Of a stretch of 55,805 nt of DNA, positions 17,080 through 24,556 are shown piece by piece. How positions within the stretch are numbered: position 1 is the stretch's first letter; each line of letters begins with the position of its first letter. The stretch comes from Acidobacteriota bacterium (GTDB lineage Bacteria > Acidobacteriota > Terriglobia > UBA7540): contig JAJYLL010000018.1 in the NCBI GenBank assembly GCA_021787735.1, forward strand, positions 1 to 55,805, given 5' to 3'. Position numbers and translations under genes: made by a program. Under the pieces are notes generated by a model that saw nothing but the letters and a program-made list of their open reading frames with translations, was not told where the DNA came from and did not search any database.

Positions 17080-17871
17080 ATGTCCTCCGCACCCAAGACG
17101 CTTTCTGGCCTGCTTTACTCCGGTGGAAAGCTCGTACGTGCCGGCCATCGCAAGGCATCCGAGATTCGCCCCGTTGAAATCATTCCGAATTTCATCTCGA
17201 GTGCGGAAGGCTCGGCGCTAATCCGACTGGGAGAAACCCAGGTGATCTGCACAGCATCCGTTGATTCGGGATCGCCTGCTTTCCTGAAAGGGACAGGCAA
17301 AGGCTGGATTTCAAGCGAGTACGCCATGATACCGCGCGCGACCGAAACTCGAACGGCCCGCGAAGTGACCCGTGGCCGCCCCAGCGGCCGGACCATGGAA
17401 ATCCAGCGGTTGATCGGGCGGTCGCTGCGCGCCATCACAGAGCTGGGAAAGCTGGGTGAGCGAACCATCTGGATTGATTGTGACGTCATCCGCGCTGATG
17501 GCGGCACACGCACAGCATCCATCACCGGTGCCATGGTTGCGCTCGCATTAGCCATGAGAAAACTCCGCGAGCAGAAAGTCTTAGTCGAAATCCCCTTGAC
17601 CGACTTCGTAGCCGCGATCAGCGTGGGAATCATTGGTAAAGAAACGCTGCTTGACCTCGACTACTCCGAGGACTCCAGCGCTGAAGTTGATATGAACGTT
17701 GTGATGACCGGCTCGGGCCGGTTCGTGGAAATTCAGGCGACCGCCGAAGGGCAACCCTTTAGCAACGACGAACTGGCGAGATTGATCGAGTTGACAAGGC
17801 CGGCCATCCAGAAACTGGTAGCCATGCAGAAGTCGATTACAGGAGTAGAGTTGCCGGCTGCCGGGGCCTGA
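17080..17871 (+). CDS. rph: Ribonuclease PH
   Basis: ATG 17080 is preferred because CAGGAGA lies seven bases upstream; an earlier TTG at 17050 has no site and overlaps GerMN. The 263-residue product shows the phosphorolytic exoribonuclease fold: VEIIPNFISSAEGSALIRLG, GWISSEYAMIPRATETRTARE with the substrate-binding Arg cluster (TRGRPSGRTMEIQRLIGRSL), IWIDCDVIRADGGTRTASIT, and LDLDYSEDSSAEVDMNVVMT with the catalytic acidic residues. The enzyme trims tRNA 3' ends using phosphate. Gene order amidase-GerMN-rph-rdgB is common in several phyla. The N-terminus is about 20 residues longer than usual (SAPKTLSGLLYSGGKLVRAG). Confidence 0.95.
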   Translation: MSSAPKTLSGLLYSGGKLVRAGHRKASEIRPVEIIPNFISSAEGSALIRLGETQVICTASVDSGSPAFLKGTGKGWISSEYAMIPRATETRTAREVTRGRPSGRTMEIQRLIGRSLRAITELGKLGERTIWIDCDVIRADGGTRTASITGAMVALALAMRKLREQKVLVEIPLTDFVAAISVGIIGKETLLDLDYSEDSSAEVDMNVVMTGSGRFVEIQATAEGQPFSNDELARLIELTRPAIQKLVAMQKSITGVELPAAGA

Positions 17872-17974
17872 GGTAGCGTTTTTCCGCTGGTGAAAGGCTC
17901 GACTTTTGCCGTCAGGAACAGACTCCGATGAAGCGAGGTAATGACAGATCCCAAAGCTATCGCCCGCCAACCCT

Positions 17975-18577
17975 GTGACTCTGACCGTTTATCTGGCCTC
18001 AACGAACCCCGGAAAATTGCGTGAATTCCGGCACGCAGCTGAAGGTCGAGGCATCGAAGTGGAACTTCTCACCGGCATTGAGAACTTGCCCGTCTGCGTT
18101 GAAGACGGACAGACCTTTGAAGAAAACGCTTGCAAGAAAGCGCTCTATTACAGCGAGTGGACGGATGGCATGGTCTTTGCCGACGATTCCGGATTGTGCG
18201 TGGATGCCCTGGGGTCCAGCCCCGGAATCTATTCGGCGCGCTATGCCGGACCGGAGGCAGACGACGAAGCCAACAACCAGAAGCTGCTCATGGAACTGAC
18301 GGGAGTCCCGCAGTCGAAGCGGACTGCCCATTATGTCTGCGTTATTGCTTTGGCGCAGCGTGGGCAAATCCTGACCATTGTCGAAGGAACAGCCGAAGGT
18401 TTGATCCAAGACGAACCCCGAGGAACGGGCGGTTTCGGCTATGATCCCTACTTCTTCTTTCCGCCACTGAATCAGACGTTTGCCGAGATGGAAATCGATG
18501 AGAAGTTTGAGGTTTCGCATCGTGGCAGAGCCTTCAGGAAGCTCCTCGACCACCTTCAGACGCAGCGCAAAGATTGA
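17975..18577 (+). CDS. rdgB: RdgB/HAM1-type dITP/XTP pyrophosphatase
   Basis: A 200-residue protein, GTG start. It begins with the family motif TVYLASTNPGKLREF and contains TFEENACKKALYY, FADDSGLCVDALGSSPGIYS, the RYAGPEADDEANNQKLL segment, GTGGFGYDPYFFFPP, FAEMEIDEKFEVSHRGRAF and the C-terminal HRGRA motif. It hydrolyses dITP, dUTP-like and XTP non-canonical nucleotides to monophosphates, keeping them out of DNA. Length is normal. It follows rph by 103 bases on the same strand. Confidence 0.95.
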   Translation: MTLTVYLASTNPGKLREFRHAAEGRGIEVELLTGIENLPVCVEDGQTFEENACKKALYYSEWTDGMVFADDSGLCVDALGSSPGIYSARYAGPEADDEANNQKLLMELTGVPQSKRTAHYVCVIALAQRGQILTIVEGTAEGLIQDEPRGTGGFGYDPYFFFPPLNQTFAEMEIDEKFEVSHRGRAFRKLLDHLQTQRKD

Positions 18578-18751
18578 TAACTTGTCCGGCTGGGGAATTG
18601 CTACAGGAACTGCAAGCGCCGGACACCAGCAGCCCCATGCCCGGCTCACTGATAACGATTTCAATTGCAAGGGGTTAAACCGACATGCGTAATGCCACTC
18701 CACGCTCGCGGCACCAAGACCAAGTGTACAGTCGCCTCCTTGCCATGGTAA

Positions 18752-18795
18752 CCCCGCTATGTCCGAACGGGAGACCCGTCCGGCGGGTGGCGGGG
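18752..18795 (+). other. Nested hairpin (possible terminator of rdgB or structured RNA)
   Basis: CCCCGC (18752-18757) pairs with GCGGGG (18790-18795), enclosing the smaller stem ACGGG-AGA-CCCGT (18767-18779). No T-run follows, so a classic terminator is doubtful. Confidence 0.35.
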
Positions 18796-18877
18796 AAGCC
18801 CTTCTACCAGATAATTTTTACAATGCTCATTACTTGTTACAGCATCTTGGAAGACTGGAGTTGAAATTAATAACTCA

Positions 18878-18906
18878 TTCAAAAGCACTTACAATCCTTT
18901 TTAAAT
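18878..18906 (+). promoter_or_regulatory. Candidate promoter of the OmpA-like gene
   Basis: TTCAAA (18878-18883) and TTAAAT (18901-18906) stand 17 bases apart in the AT-rich strip, about 60 bases before ATG 18968. Both boxes are imperfect. GGGGAGAAA is the ribosome site. Confidence 0.3.
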
Positions 18907-18967
18907 TTGGCAGCCGGAATGCTGAGAGGCATCACGTAGGAACTAAGTCTGCCGGGGAGAAAACATT

Positions 18968-19732
18968 ATGAATGCCAAATTGTTCACTAGAATTATGGTC
19001 GTAGCACTGGGTCCAACGATGCTGCTGACCACGGGCTGCATAGCCACAAGAAAGTACGTCCGAAACACAACGACGCCACTTGAGTCACGCATCAGCAAGG
19101 TCGACCAGAAAGTGGACCAGAAGACGTCCCAGAATGCGGCGGATATCCGTGCCTTGGACGACAAGACCGAGGCCGGAATTTCTGAAGCTCGCGCAAGCGC
19201 CGATAAGGCCAATCAGGCAGCTGGCCAGGCCAATCAGCACGCCCTGGAGGCGCGCCAGGTAGCAGACCAAGGTGTTTCTGAAGCCAACAAGGCACAGGAA
19301 ATGGTCAACAACATCGACAACTACCAGCCAAGCCAGCGCGCAACCATCCTGTTTGGCTTGAATAGGTTCACGCTGACCCAGAATGATAAGCAGCGGCTGG
19401 ATCAACTTGCCCAGAGCGTTGCTTCCCTGAAGCACTATGTTATTCAAATCCAGGGATACACAGACAAGACAGGCTCCAAGGAATACAACCTGCAACTGAG
19501 CAAGCAGCGGGCTGACGCCGTGATCCGTTACCTCACGACGGACGGTAAAATTCCCCTCGTTCGGATCTATAGCATGGGATACGGAGAATCGGATCCTGCA
19601 GCCTCCAACTCAACACGGAAAGGACGGGAACAAAACAGGCGCGTCGACCTGACGGTTATGGTTCCCCAGATGCCAGAAAGCGCCCAGCAAGCAACGCCGG
19701 GAACACAGACGTCTGCAGACATGAACCACTAA
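18968..19732 (+). CDS. OmpA-family outer-membrane lipoprotein
   Basis: A 254-residue protein. The N-terminal signal ends in a lipobox (MLLTTGC), giving a lipid-anchored mature protein. Residues about 35-120 are a heptad-like helix rich in Asp, Gln and Ala (SKVDQKVDQKTSQNAADI, ASADKANQAAGQANQHALEA), like the Lpp-type coiled coils of Acidobacteriota OmpA proteins. The C-terminal OmpA domain (about 120-240) carries ILFGLNRFTLTQNDKQRLD, IQIQGYTDKTGSKEYNLQLS and the peptidoglycan-binding region LSKQRADAV...NRRVDL. It likely ties the outer membrane to peptidoglycan, Pal-like but with a coiled-coil spacer. It stands alone in its unit. Confidence 0.9.
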   Translation: MNAKLFTRIMVVALGPTMLLTTGCIATRKYVRNTTTPLESRISKVDQKVDQKTSQNAADIRALDDKTEAGISEARASADKANQAAGQANQHALEARQVADQGVSEANKAQEMVNNIDNYQPSQRATILFGLNRFTLTQNDKQRLDQLAQSVASLKHYVIQIQGYTDKTGSKEYNLQLSKQRADAVIRYLTTDGKIPLVRIYSMGYGESDPAASNSTRKGREQNRRVDLTVMVPQMPESAQQATPGTQTSADMNH

Positions 19733-20070
19733 GACGATAGACTTTGTTTGAAGCGTCGGATCCCCTCCACACCGAGCGGATGGTCGCGGCCAAGCCACGA
19801 AGGGCTACTTGAGCCCACAAAAGGCCGGGCCATCCGCTTGATTCTTTGGCCTGAGCGGCACAATCTTTATCCCTTCTGCGCCCTGCCCATCGTGCACGTA
19901 CCCTTAAAATACCCGTTCCAGCGACTGCCTGCGCGTAGCCGTGACCCGGCACAATCCGTGCTATATTGAAATGTTCCCGTGAACACAAGAGTTTGGGGCA
20001 ATCATCTAAAACTTAAGCTTGGTCTTTTCCGAGAACCGTCATTTGAAATTTTGGAGGAGGACTATACACC
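19733..20070. other. Intergenic region before hemQ
   Basis: 338 bases with no gene-like frame. It contains an extended -10 element and ends in the GGAGGAGG ribosome site used by the TTG start at 20071. Confidence 0.4.
19959..19967 (+). promoter_or_regulatory. Candidate extended -10 promoter of hemQ
   Basis: TGCTATATT, an extended -10 (TGn before a TATAAT-like hexamer), stands about 100 bases upstream of the coding start. No good -35 is visible, as is normal for extended -10 promoters. Confidence 0.35.
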
Positions 20071-20796
20071 TTGGCTGATGCAAAACCGGCAGACACCGAA
20101 CGGGAAGGCAATCGCCGCCAGTACGTCAATTTTGTCTATTATAAAGTCGATCCCGCCTGGCGGAGGCTTCCAGAAGAAGAACGGAAACGCGGCAAGCGCC
20201 AGTTCATCGATGTCGTCAAGAGCTATGAACCCGAAATGCTGGTCATTCCCTATTCACTAGTTGGAATTCGCGGCGATTGCGATTTTATGTTGTGGCGGAT
20301 CAGTTACAACCTGATGGATTTTCAGGACATGACCGCACGGCTGCTGGCAACTGACTTGGGAAAGTATCTGGCCACCCCGTATTCCTACCTCGCCATGACA
20401 AAGCGTTCCACTTATGTTCGCGATCACGTCCACGATGACCAGGAAGGGACGCGTCTTCGGCTGACGCCCGGCAAGTTCCGATATCTCTTTGTCTACCCGT
20501 TTGTCAAAACCCGCGCATGGTACCGGCTGACTCAACATGCGCGACAGGGCATGATGAATGAGCACATCGAAATTGGCCACCGCTTCCCAACGGTCCGTCT
20601 GAACACAACTTACTCCTTCGGTCTCGATGATCAGGAGTTCGTGGTTGCCTTTGAAAGCGACAAGCCGGAACACTTCCTCGACCTTGTAATGGAATTGCGG
20701 CACGCGGAAGCCAGCAACTATACTCTGCGGGATACGCCGATTTTTGCGTGCATCCATCGCGAACTTCCCGAGGTACTGGACACACTCGGCGGCTGA
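20071..20796 (+). CDS. hemQ: HemQ-type coproheme decarboxylase (chlorite dismutase family)
   Basis: A 241-residue protein, TTG start, placed by a strong GGAGGAGG upstream. Family features are YVNFVYYKVDPAWRRLPEEE, GIRGDCDFMLWRISYN, and YPFVKTRAWYRLTQHARQGM. The Tyr of YPFVKT sits where HemQ has its catalytic Tyr, and the proximal His lies in NEHIEIGHRFPTV. TTYSFGLDDQEFVVAFE is near-invariant in the family. HemQ converts coproheme to heme b in the coproporphyrin-dependent pathway. The KTRAWY region fits HemQ rather than true chlorite dismutase, whose distal Arg motif I do not see, but the two are close relatives. No other heme gene is nearby. Confidence 0.88.
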   Translation: MADAKPADTEREGNRRQYVNFVYYKVDPAWRRLPEEERKRGKRQFIDVVKSYEPEMLVIPYSLVGIRGDCDFMLWRISYNLMDFQDMTARLLATDLGKYLATPYSYLAMTKRSTYVRDHVHDDQEGTRLRLTPGKFRYLFVYPFVKTRAWYRLTQHARQGMMNEHIEIGHRFPTVRLNTTYSFGLDDQEFVVAFESDKPEHFLDLVMELRHAEASNYTLRDTPIFACIHRELPEVLDTLGG

Positions 20797-20826
20797 AACC
20801 CTATACCAGAGCATCAGGAGCAAAGG

Positions 20827-21702
20827 ATGAACGTTGGATTCATCGGCCTTGGCAATATGGGCCTTTCCATGGCCCGCAACCTGCTCAAGGCCGACCACCA
20901 GCTCACTGTGTACAATCGTACACGCGAACGCGCAGACAGCCTGCGTGGAGAGGGCGCAATTGTCGCGGACCGGGCTTCCGATACTTGCGCCGGGGATGTC
21001 GTCGTCACCATGTTAGCCGATGACCATGCGGTGCGTGACGTTGTTTTCGGCGAGAAATTGATTCCAATGCTCGCGCCTGGAACTGTTCACATCTCGGCAA
21101 GCACGATCAGCGTCGCCCTTGCGCGGGAGCTCGCTCAGGCGCACGCTGAGGCGGGGAATCAATTTGTGTCCGCGCCGGTTTTCGGCCGCCCGGAGGCAGC
21201 GGCAGAGGCGAAACTTGCGGTTGTCGTAGCGGGAGGCGCAAAATCTATCGATTATTGCCAGCCGGTTTTTGATGCAATCGGACAACGCACGTTCGTAGTG
21301 GGAACTGAACCGCACCATGCCAATGTCGTCAAACTGGCCGGGAATTTTCTCGTCCTTTCTGTGATTGAATCGTTGGGCGAAGCCTTTGCCCTGCTTCGCA
21401 AGTCAGGAGTCGAGCCCGAGCGGTTTCTTGACGTGATGACGAGCACCCTGTTTGCTGCCCCGGTTTACAGAACCTACGGGAACCTGATTGCGAAGGAACA
21501 GTTCCTGCCCGCCGGATTCAAACTCCCTCTCGGACTTAAAGATGCCAGCCTTGTCCTGGCTGCGGCGGCGGACGCCCGGGCGCCTATGCCGGTTGCCAGC
21601 CTCGTCCGCGATCACATTCTTGCCGCTATTGCGCGCAACGGCGAGGAACTCGACTGGGCCGCATTTTCAAGAATTTCAGCTGAAAACGCTGGATTGAAGT
21701 AA
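20827..21702 (+). CDS. NAD(P)-dependent beta-hydroxyacid dehydrogenase
   Basis: A 291-residue protein. The N-terminal Rossmann fold starts NVGFIGLGNMGLSMARNLLK. The substrate-binding segment appears as FVSAPVFGRPEAAAEAKL. The catalytic Lys lies in the helix HANVVKLAGNFLVLSVIESL, matching the KxxxN pattern of 3-hydroxyisobutyrate, tartronate semialdehyde and glyoxylate/succinic semialdehyde reductases. The C-terminal part has LPLGLKDASLVLAAAADARAP, normal for the family. The exact substrate cannot be told. It starts 30 bases after hemQ and may share its transcript. Confidence 0.9.
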   Translation: MNVGFIGLGNMGLSMARNLLKADHQLTVYNRTRERADSLRGEGAIVADRASDTCAGDVVVTMLADDHAVRDVVFGEKLIPMLAPGTVHISASTISVALARELAQAHAEAGNQFVSAPVFGRPEAAAEAKLAVVVAGGAKSIDYCQPVFDAIGQRTFVVGTEPHHANVVKLAGNFLVLSVIESLGEAFALLRKSGVEPERFLDVMTSTLFAAPVYRTYGNLIAKEQFLPAGFKLPLGLKDASLVLAAAADARAPMPVASLVRDHILAAIARNGEELDWAAFSRISAENAGLK

Positions 21703-21712
21703 ACCTGCTTCT

Positions 21713-21718
21713 TATAAT
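21713..21718 (+). promoter_or_regulatory. Candidate -10 box of nth
   Basis: A perfect TATAAT 38 bases before ATG 21757. The 17-spaced -35 position (TGGATT) is poor and overlaps the previous gene's last codons. Confidence 0.3.
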
Positions 21719-21756
21719 CAATCTCGCAATTCCTCATCCTCAGTTGTGAGAGGTCT

Positions 21757-22464
21757 ATGAAATCTTCATCATCCGGAAAAGCGAAGAAGGCAAGGAATGA
21801 GACGTCATCGAAGAAAAAAGTCGTCTACACGTCGAGACAGCGATTGAGCAGGATCTTCGCGGGATTTGACCAGCTATTCCCCAAGGCCGAGTGCGCATTG
21901 ACTCACAGCAACCCCTTCCAACTTCTTGTCGCGACCATTCTGTCGGCCCAGTGCACAGACGAGCGTGTCAATAAGGTCACGCCCCCGCTTTTCAAGAAAT
22001 ACCCCGGCCCCCGCGATTTCGCCCGTTTGGACCAGAAGGTACTTGAAGAAGACATCAAGTCCACCGGATTTTTCCGCAACAAAGCCAAGAACATCATTGG
22101 CGCCGCAAGGAGAATTGTGGACGACTTCGGGGGCAATGTACCCCAAAGCATGGAGGAGATGCTGACGCTGCCCGGCGTGGCGCGAAAGACAGCGAATGTT
22201 GTCCTGGGCACAGGATTCGGAATTGCATCGGGAGTTGTAGTGGATACGCACGTTTTCCGGATTTCCCACCGATTGAAGCTATCCGACGGAAAGGCCCCCG
22301 AAAATGTGGAGCAGGACCTGATCAGACTCGTCCCAAAAGACCGCTGGATATCATTTGGGCATCAGGTTATCTGGTTCGGACGCAGAATCTGCCAGTCACG
22401 GAAACCCTTGTGCATGGATTGCCCACTAGCAGCCCTCTGCGATGCGCCGGATAAGACCGTTTAA
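21757..22464 (+). CDS. nth: Endonuclease III
   Basis: A 235-residue base-excision-repair DNA glycosylase/AP lyase. An extended basic N-terminus (SSSGKAKKARNETSSKKK) precedes the fold. FQLLVATILSAQCTDERVN and the helix-hairpin-helix LPGVARKTANVVLG, with the catalytic Lys, are clear. The catalytic Asp is in VVVDTHVFRISHRL. The 4Fe-4S cluster ligands are C-x6-C-x2-C-x5-C in ICQSRKPLCMDCPLAALC. It removes oxidised pyrimidines. Length is slightly above the E. coli enzyme because of the basic tail. Confidence 0.96.
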   Translation: MKSSSSGKAKKARNETSSKKKVVYTSRQRLSRIFAGFDQLFPKAECALTHSNPFQLLVATILSAQCTDERVNKVTPPLFKKYPGPRDFARLDQKVLEEDIKSTGFFRNKAKNIIGAARRIVDDFGGNVPQSMEEMLTLPGVARKTANVVLGTGFGIASGVVVDTHVFRISHRLKLSDGKAPENVEQDLIRLVPKDRWISFGHQVIWFGRRICQSRKPLCMDCPLAALCDAPDKTV

Positions 22465-22589
22465 GCCTTAGCGGGCACACCATCAAAGCTGCTCAGGAGC
22501 TTCCGGAACTTTACTCTCGCATCCAGGGAAAGCACGCCTGACGACCGGCAGGTTTGCGAAACCGATTCGCCGCGCGACCCCAAGCTCTC

Positions 22590-23399
22590 TTAGGTAACAA
22601 TATCCTCGCCCCCATCCACGCGGATAACGTTCCCCGTCATCCAATGGGTACGATCATCCATCAGGGCTGCAACGGCCTTGGCTATATCCTCGGGAGTAGT
22701 CAAGCGGCCTCCAGGATTCCGGAGCTTTGCGAACTCCGCCAGCCTATCGATTCCCGGGATTTTGCTCGAGCCCGGTGTTACGGTAACACCGGCCTGAATG
22801 GCATTGGCGGTAATACCCAAGGGCATCAATTCAAAAGCAAGTTGGCGGAGGTGTGACTCCATCACTGCCTTGGCTGCGGAGACAGCTCCGTAATTCGGGA
22901 TGACGCTATGGCCACCCGCACTGGTCAAACCATAGATACGCCCGCCGGAGCGCATCATCTTCCGACGCACCAGTTCCTGGACCCAGTAAACAAGATTATT
23001 GCCCATTACGTCCACCGTCATTTCCATCTGGGACTGCGTCAGCTGATCCTTGGATTCTTCAGCGACGTAAGGCAGCAATGAACCGAAAGCCACCGAATGC
23101 ACGAAGACCTTCACGCAATGATCTCCGCCGCGCTGCGCCCAATGCTCCTGCATTTTTTCCAGCGCACTCGCGCGCTTGTCGGCATCAGCGGCATTCAAAT
23201 TGAAGAACACCGCATCGCGCCCTGCGGCCTTGATATTCTCAACAATCCCATTGATACGCTCCTGCGCTGAACGGCGGTCAAAGTGGACTCCGAAAATATC
23301 CAGACCTGACCGAGCCAGTTCAAGGCACAGGGCCTCTCCAAAACCGCTCGAAGCTCCGATAATCAGCGCCCAGCGTGTGGGGTCGGCTTGCGTTGCCAT
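22590..23399 (-). CDS. SDR-family enoyl-ACP reductase, FabL-like
   Basis: A 269-residue protein. The nucleotide-binding start is WALIIGASSGFGEALCLELA. The catalytic segment is GLTSAGGHSVIPNYGAVSAAKAV, split here as SAGGHSVIPNY then GAVSAAK. This gives Tyr-x6-Lys, the spacing of enoyl-ACP reductases (FabI/FabL) instead of the Tyr-x3-Lys of ordinary short-chain dehydrogenases. The end GNVIRVDGGEDIVT is FabL-like. It would carry out the last reduction of fatty acid elongation with NADPH. Other SDR functions cannot be excluded. The next gene in its direction is convergent nth; upstream lies the lipoprotein gene, 22 nt away. Confidence 0.8.
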   Translation of the reverse strand: MATQADPTRWALIIGASSGFGEALCLELARSGLDIFGVHFDRRSAQERINGIVENIKAAGRDAVFFNLNAADADKRASALEKMQEHWAQRGGDHCVKVFVHSVAFGSLLPYVAEESKDQLTQSQMEMTVDVMGNNLVYWVQELVRRKMMRSGGRIYGLTSAGGHSVIPNYGAVSAAKAVMESHLRQLAFELMPLGITANAIQAGVTVTPGSSKIPGIDRLAEFAKLRNPGGRLTTPEDIAKAVAALMDDRTHWMTGNVIRVDGGEDIVT

Positions 23400-23421
23400 G
23401 TTCTATGGTTCCTCCGTTATT

Positions 23422-24069
23422 TCAATGAGCTTGTTCTTGTTCCTGTTTCACTTCAACTTCGTGTTCAACAACCTGAGAAATACCACTGTAGGCATCCTTA
23501 AACAATCGATCAGCCGCAACATTCATCGCATCAACGTAAGCTTCCTCTTTGTCTTTTTCAATCGGCGCTGTCATCTTCAACCGCGCTGACCAGACAACCT
23601 TGTTCTGCTTTGTTTGCAGCAAGTCCAGTTTTAATCCCAGCGAGGCCGTTCCGGATCTACCCTGGCCGTTCTTGTCATATTTCAGTACGCTCAGGTCAAG
23701 CACCCTGCCCCGCAAAGTGTAATCGGAGTTGACGGGCGCAGGAAAAGCATACACCTGCTTAAACAAATGAGCTTCGGCAAAAAATTCCATGGCGACGTCA
23801 GTCAACATCTCGCCCGGGTCTGATGACCAACGATGGTACTCATGAAAATTCAACTCGCTCTGCGAGCTGTAATAAATAATGCGGTGGTCGAGCAGCAAGT
23901 CAGGACTATTAAAACGCTCAACCTGCAATGTAAAATGAGTTTGCGGGCTGAGCGCTGAGGGCGGTGGAGGAGTACGCAAGGCGTAGTAATGGGTTTTCGG
24001 TGTCGAAGCGCACGCTGAACTCAACAGAGCCACCAACAGAGCGAGGCCGAGAGCCTTCGAGCAGCGCAC
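23422..24069 (-). CDS. ABC-transport-auxiliary-type lipoprotein
   Basis: GTG 24069, two bases after the tsaE stop, is preferred because it gives a compact lipoprotein signal (RCSKALGLALLVALLSSAC). An ATG at 24114 inside tsaE would add 15 residues. The mature part begins ASTPKTHYYALRTPPPP; the YYAL segment just after the lipid Cys is typical of the PqiC/MlaD-partner ABC-auxiliary lipoproteins (PF03886). The body has HRIIYYSSQSELNFHEYHRW and SDYTLRGRVLDLSVL, also family-like, and a Glu-rich tail. It probably sits at the periplasmic face of the outer membrane and assists lipid transport. The partner MCE or ABC genes are not in this window. Confidence 0.75.
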   Translation of the reverse strand: MRCSKALGLALLVALLSSACASTPKTHYYALRTPPPPSALSPQTHFTLQVERFNSPDLLLDHRIIYYSSQSELNFHEYHRWSSDPGEMLTDVAMEFFAEAHLFKQVYAFPAPVNSDYTLRGRVLDLSVLKYDKNGQGRSGTASLGLKLDLLQTKQNKVVWSARLKMTAPIEKDKEEAYVDAMNVAADRLFKDAYSGISQVVEHEVEVKQEQEQAH

Positions 24070-24070
24070 T

Positions 24071-24550
24071 CTAGTCCCCAAGCCCTTCGATTGTGATGCG
24101 ACGGTCTTCACCATCCAGCAACTCCATCCGGATTCTGATTTGCACTCCCGCTTCCAGGTCAATCAGCTTTTCTCCCCATTCTACGATGACCATGGCATCC
24201 TGCTCCAGCAATTCCTCCAATCCGAGCGTTGCCTGTTCGCGCACCCCTTCAATCCTGTAAAGGTCGGCATGATAGACCTTGTCATCCTGGCCGTATTCGT
24301 GGACCAGCGTAAAGGAAGGGCTCGTGACTTCTTCTGGCCGCGCAACCCCCAACCCTGCGACAATTCCTTTCACCAGCGTCGTTTTACCGCTGCCAAGGTC
24401 ACCTTGGAGAATCACGAGGCAGGGTCTGGGCAATCGTCGCGCGAGATATTCTCCCAACTCAATCGTTTCTTCCGGCGAATGAGTAACAAACTCCAGACGA
24501 TTTTCCTGGAGGCGCGATAGATTCTCCAGGATCCGATGGTCCTTTTCCAT
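24071..24550 (-). CDS. tsaE: tRNA threonylcarbamoyladenosine biosynthesis ATPase TsaE
   Basis: A 159-residue protein with the P-loop VILQGDLGSGKTTLVKGIV. Family segments are EVTSPSFTLVHEYG, YHADLYRIEGVREQATLGLEE and MVIVEWGEKL, the last being the Walker-B-like strand. With TsaB, TsaC and TsaD it makes t6A37 on ANN-decoding tRNAs. It lies six bases after nnrDE and just before the lipoprotein gene, so all three are probably one transcript. Neighbourhood with NnrDE is common across bacteria. Confidence 0.95.
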   Translation of the reverse strand: MEKDHRILENLSRLQENRLEFVTHSPEETIELGEYLARRLPRPCLVILQGDLGSGKTTLVKGIVAGLGVARPEEVTSPSFTLVHEYGQDDKVYHADLYRIEGVREQATLGLEELLEQDAMVIVEWGEKLIDLEAGVQIRIRMELLDGEDRRITIEGLGD

Positions 24551-24556
24551 GAAAAG

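Larger units (their letters stand above)
18578..18967. other. Intergenic region upstream of the OmpA-like lipoprotein
   Basis: 390 bases. The left half is GC-rich and can fold (see 18752-18795). The right half (18820-18910) is a distinct AT-rich strip with promoter-like hexamers. A 70-codon frame over 18759-18971 has no gene-like features. Confidence 0.45.

Noticed and set aside
18759..18971. 70-codon frame before the OmpA lipoprotein
   Set aside because: No ribosome site, runs into the lipoprotein start, and contains the hairpin and promoter zone.
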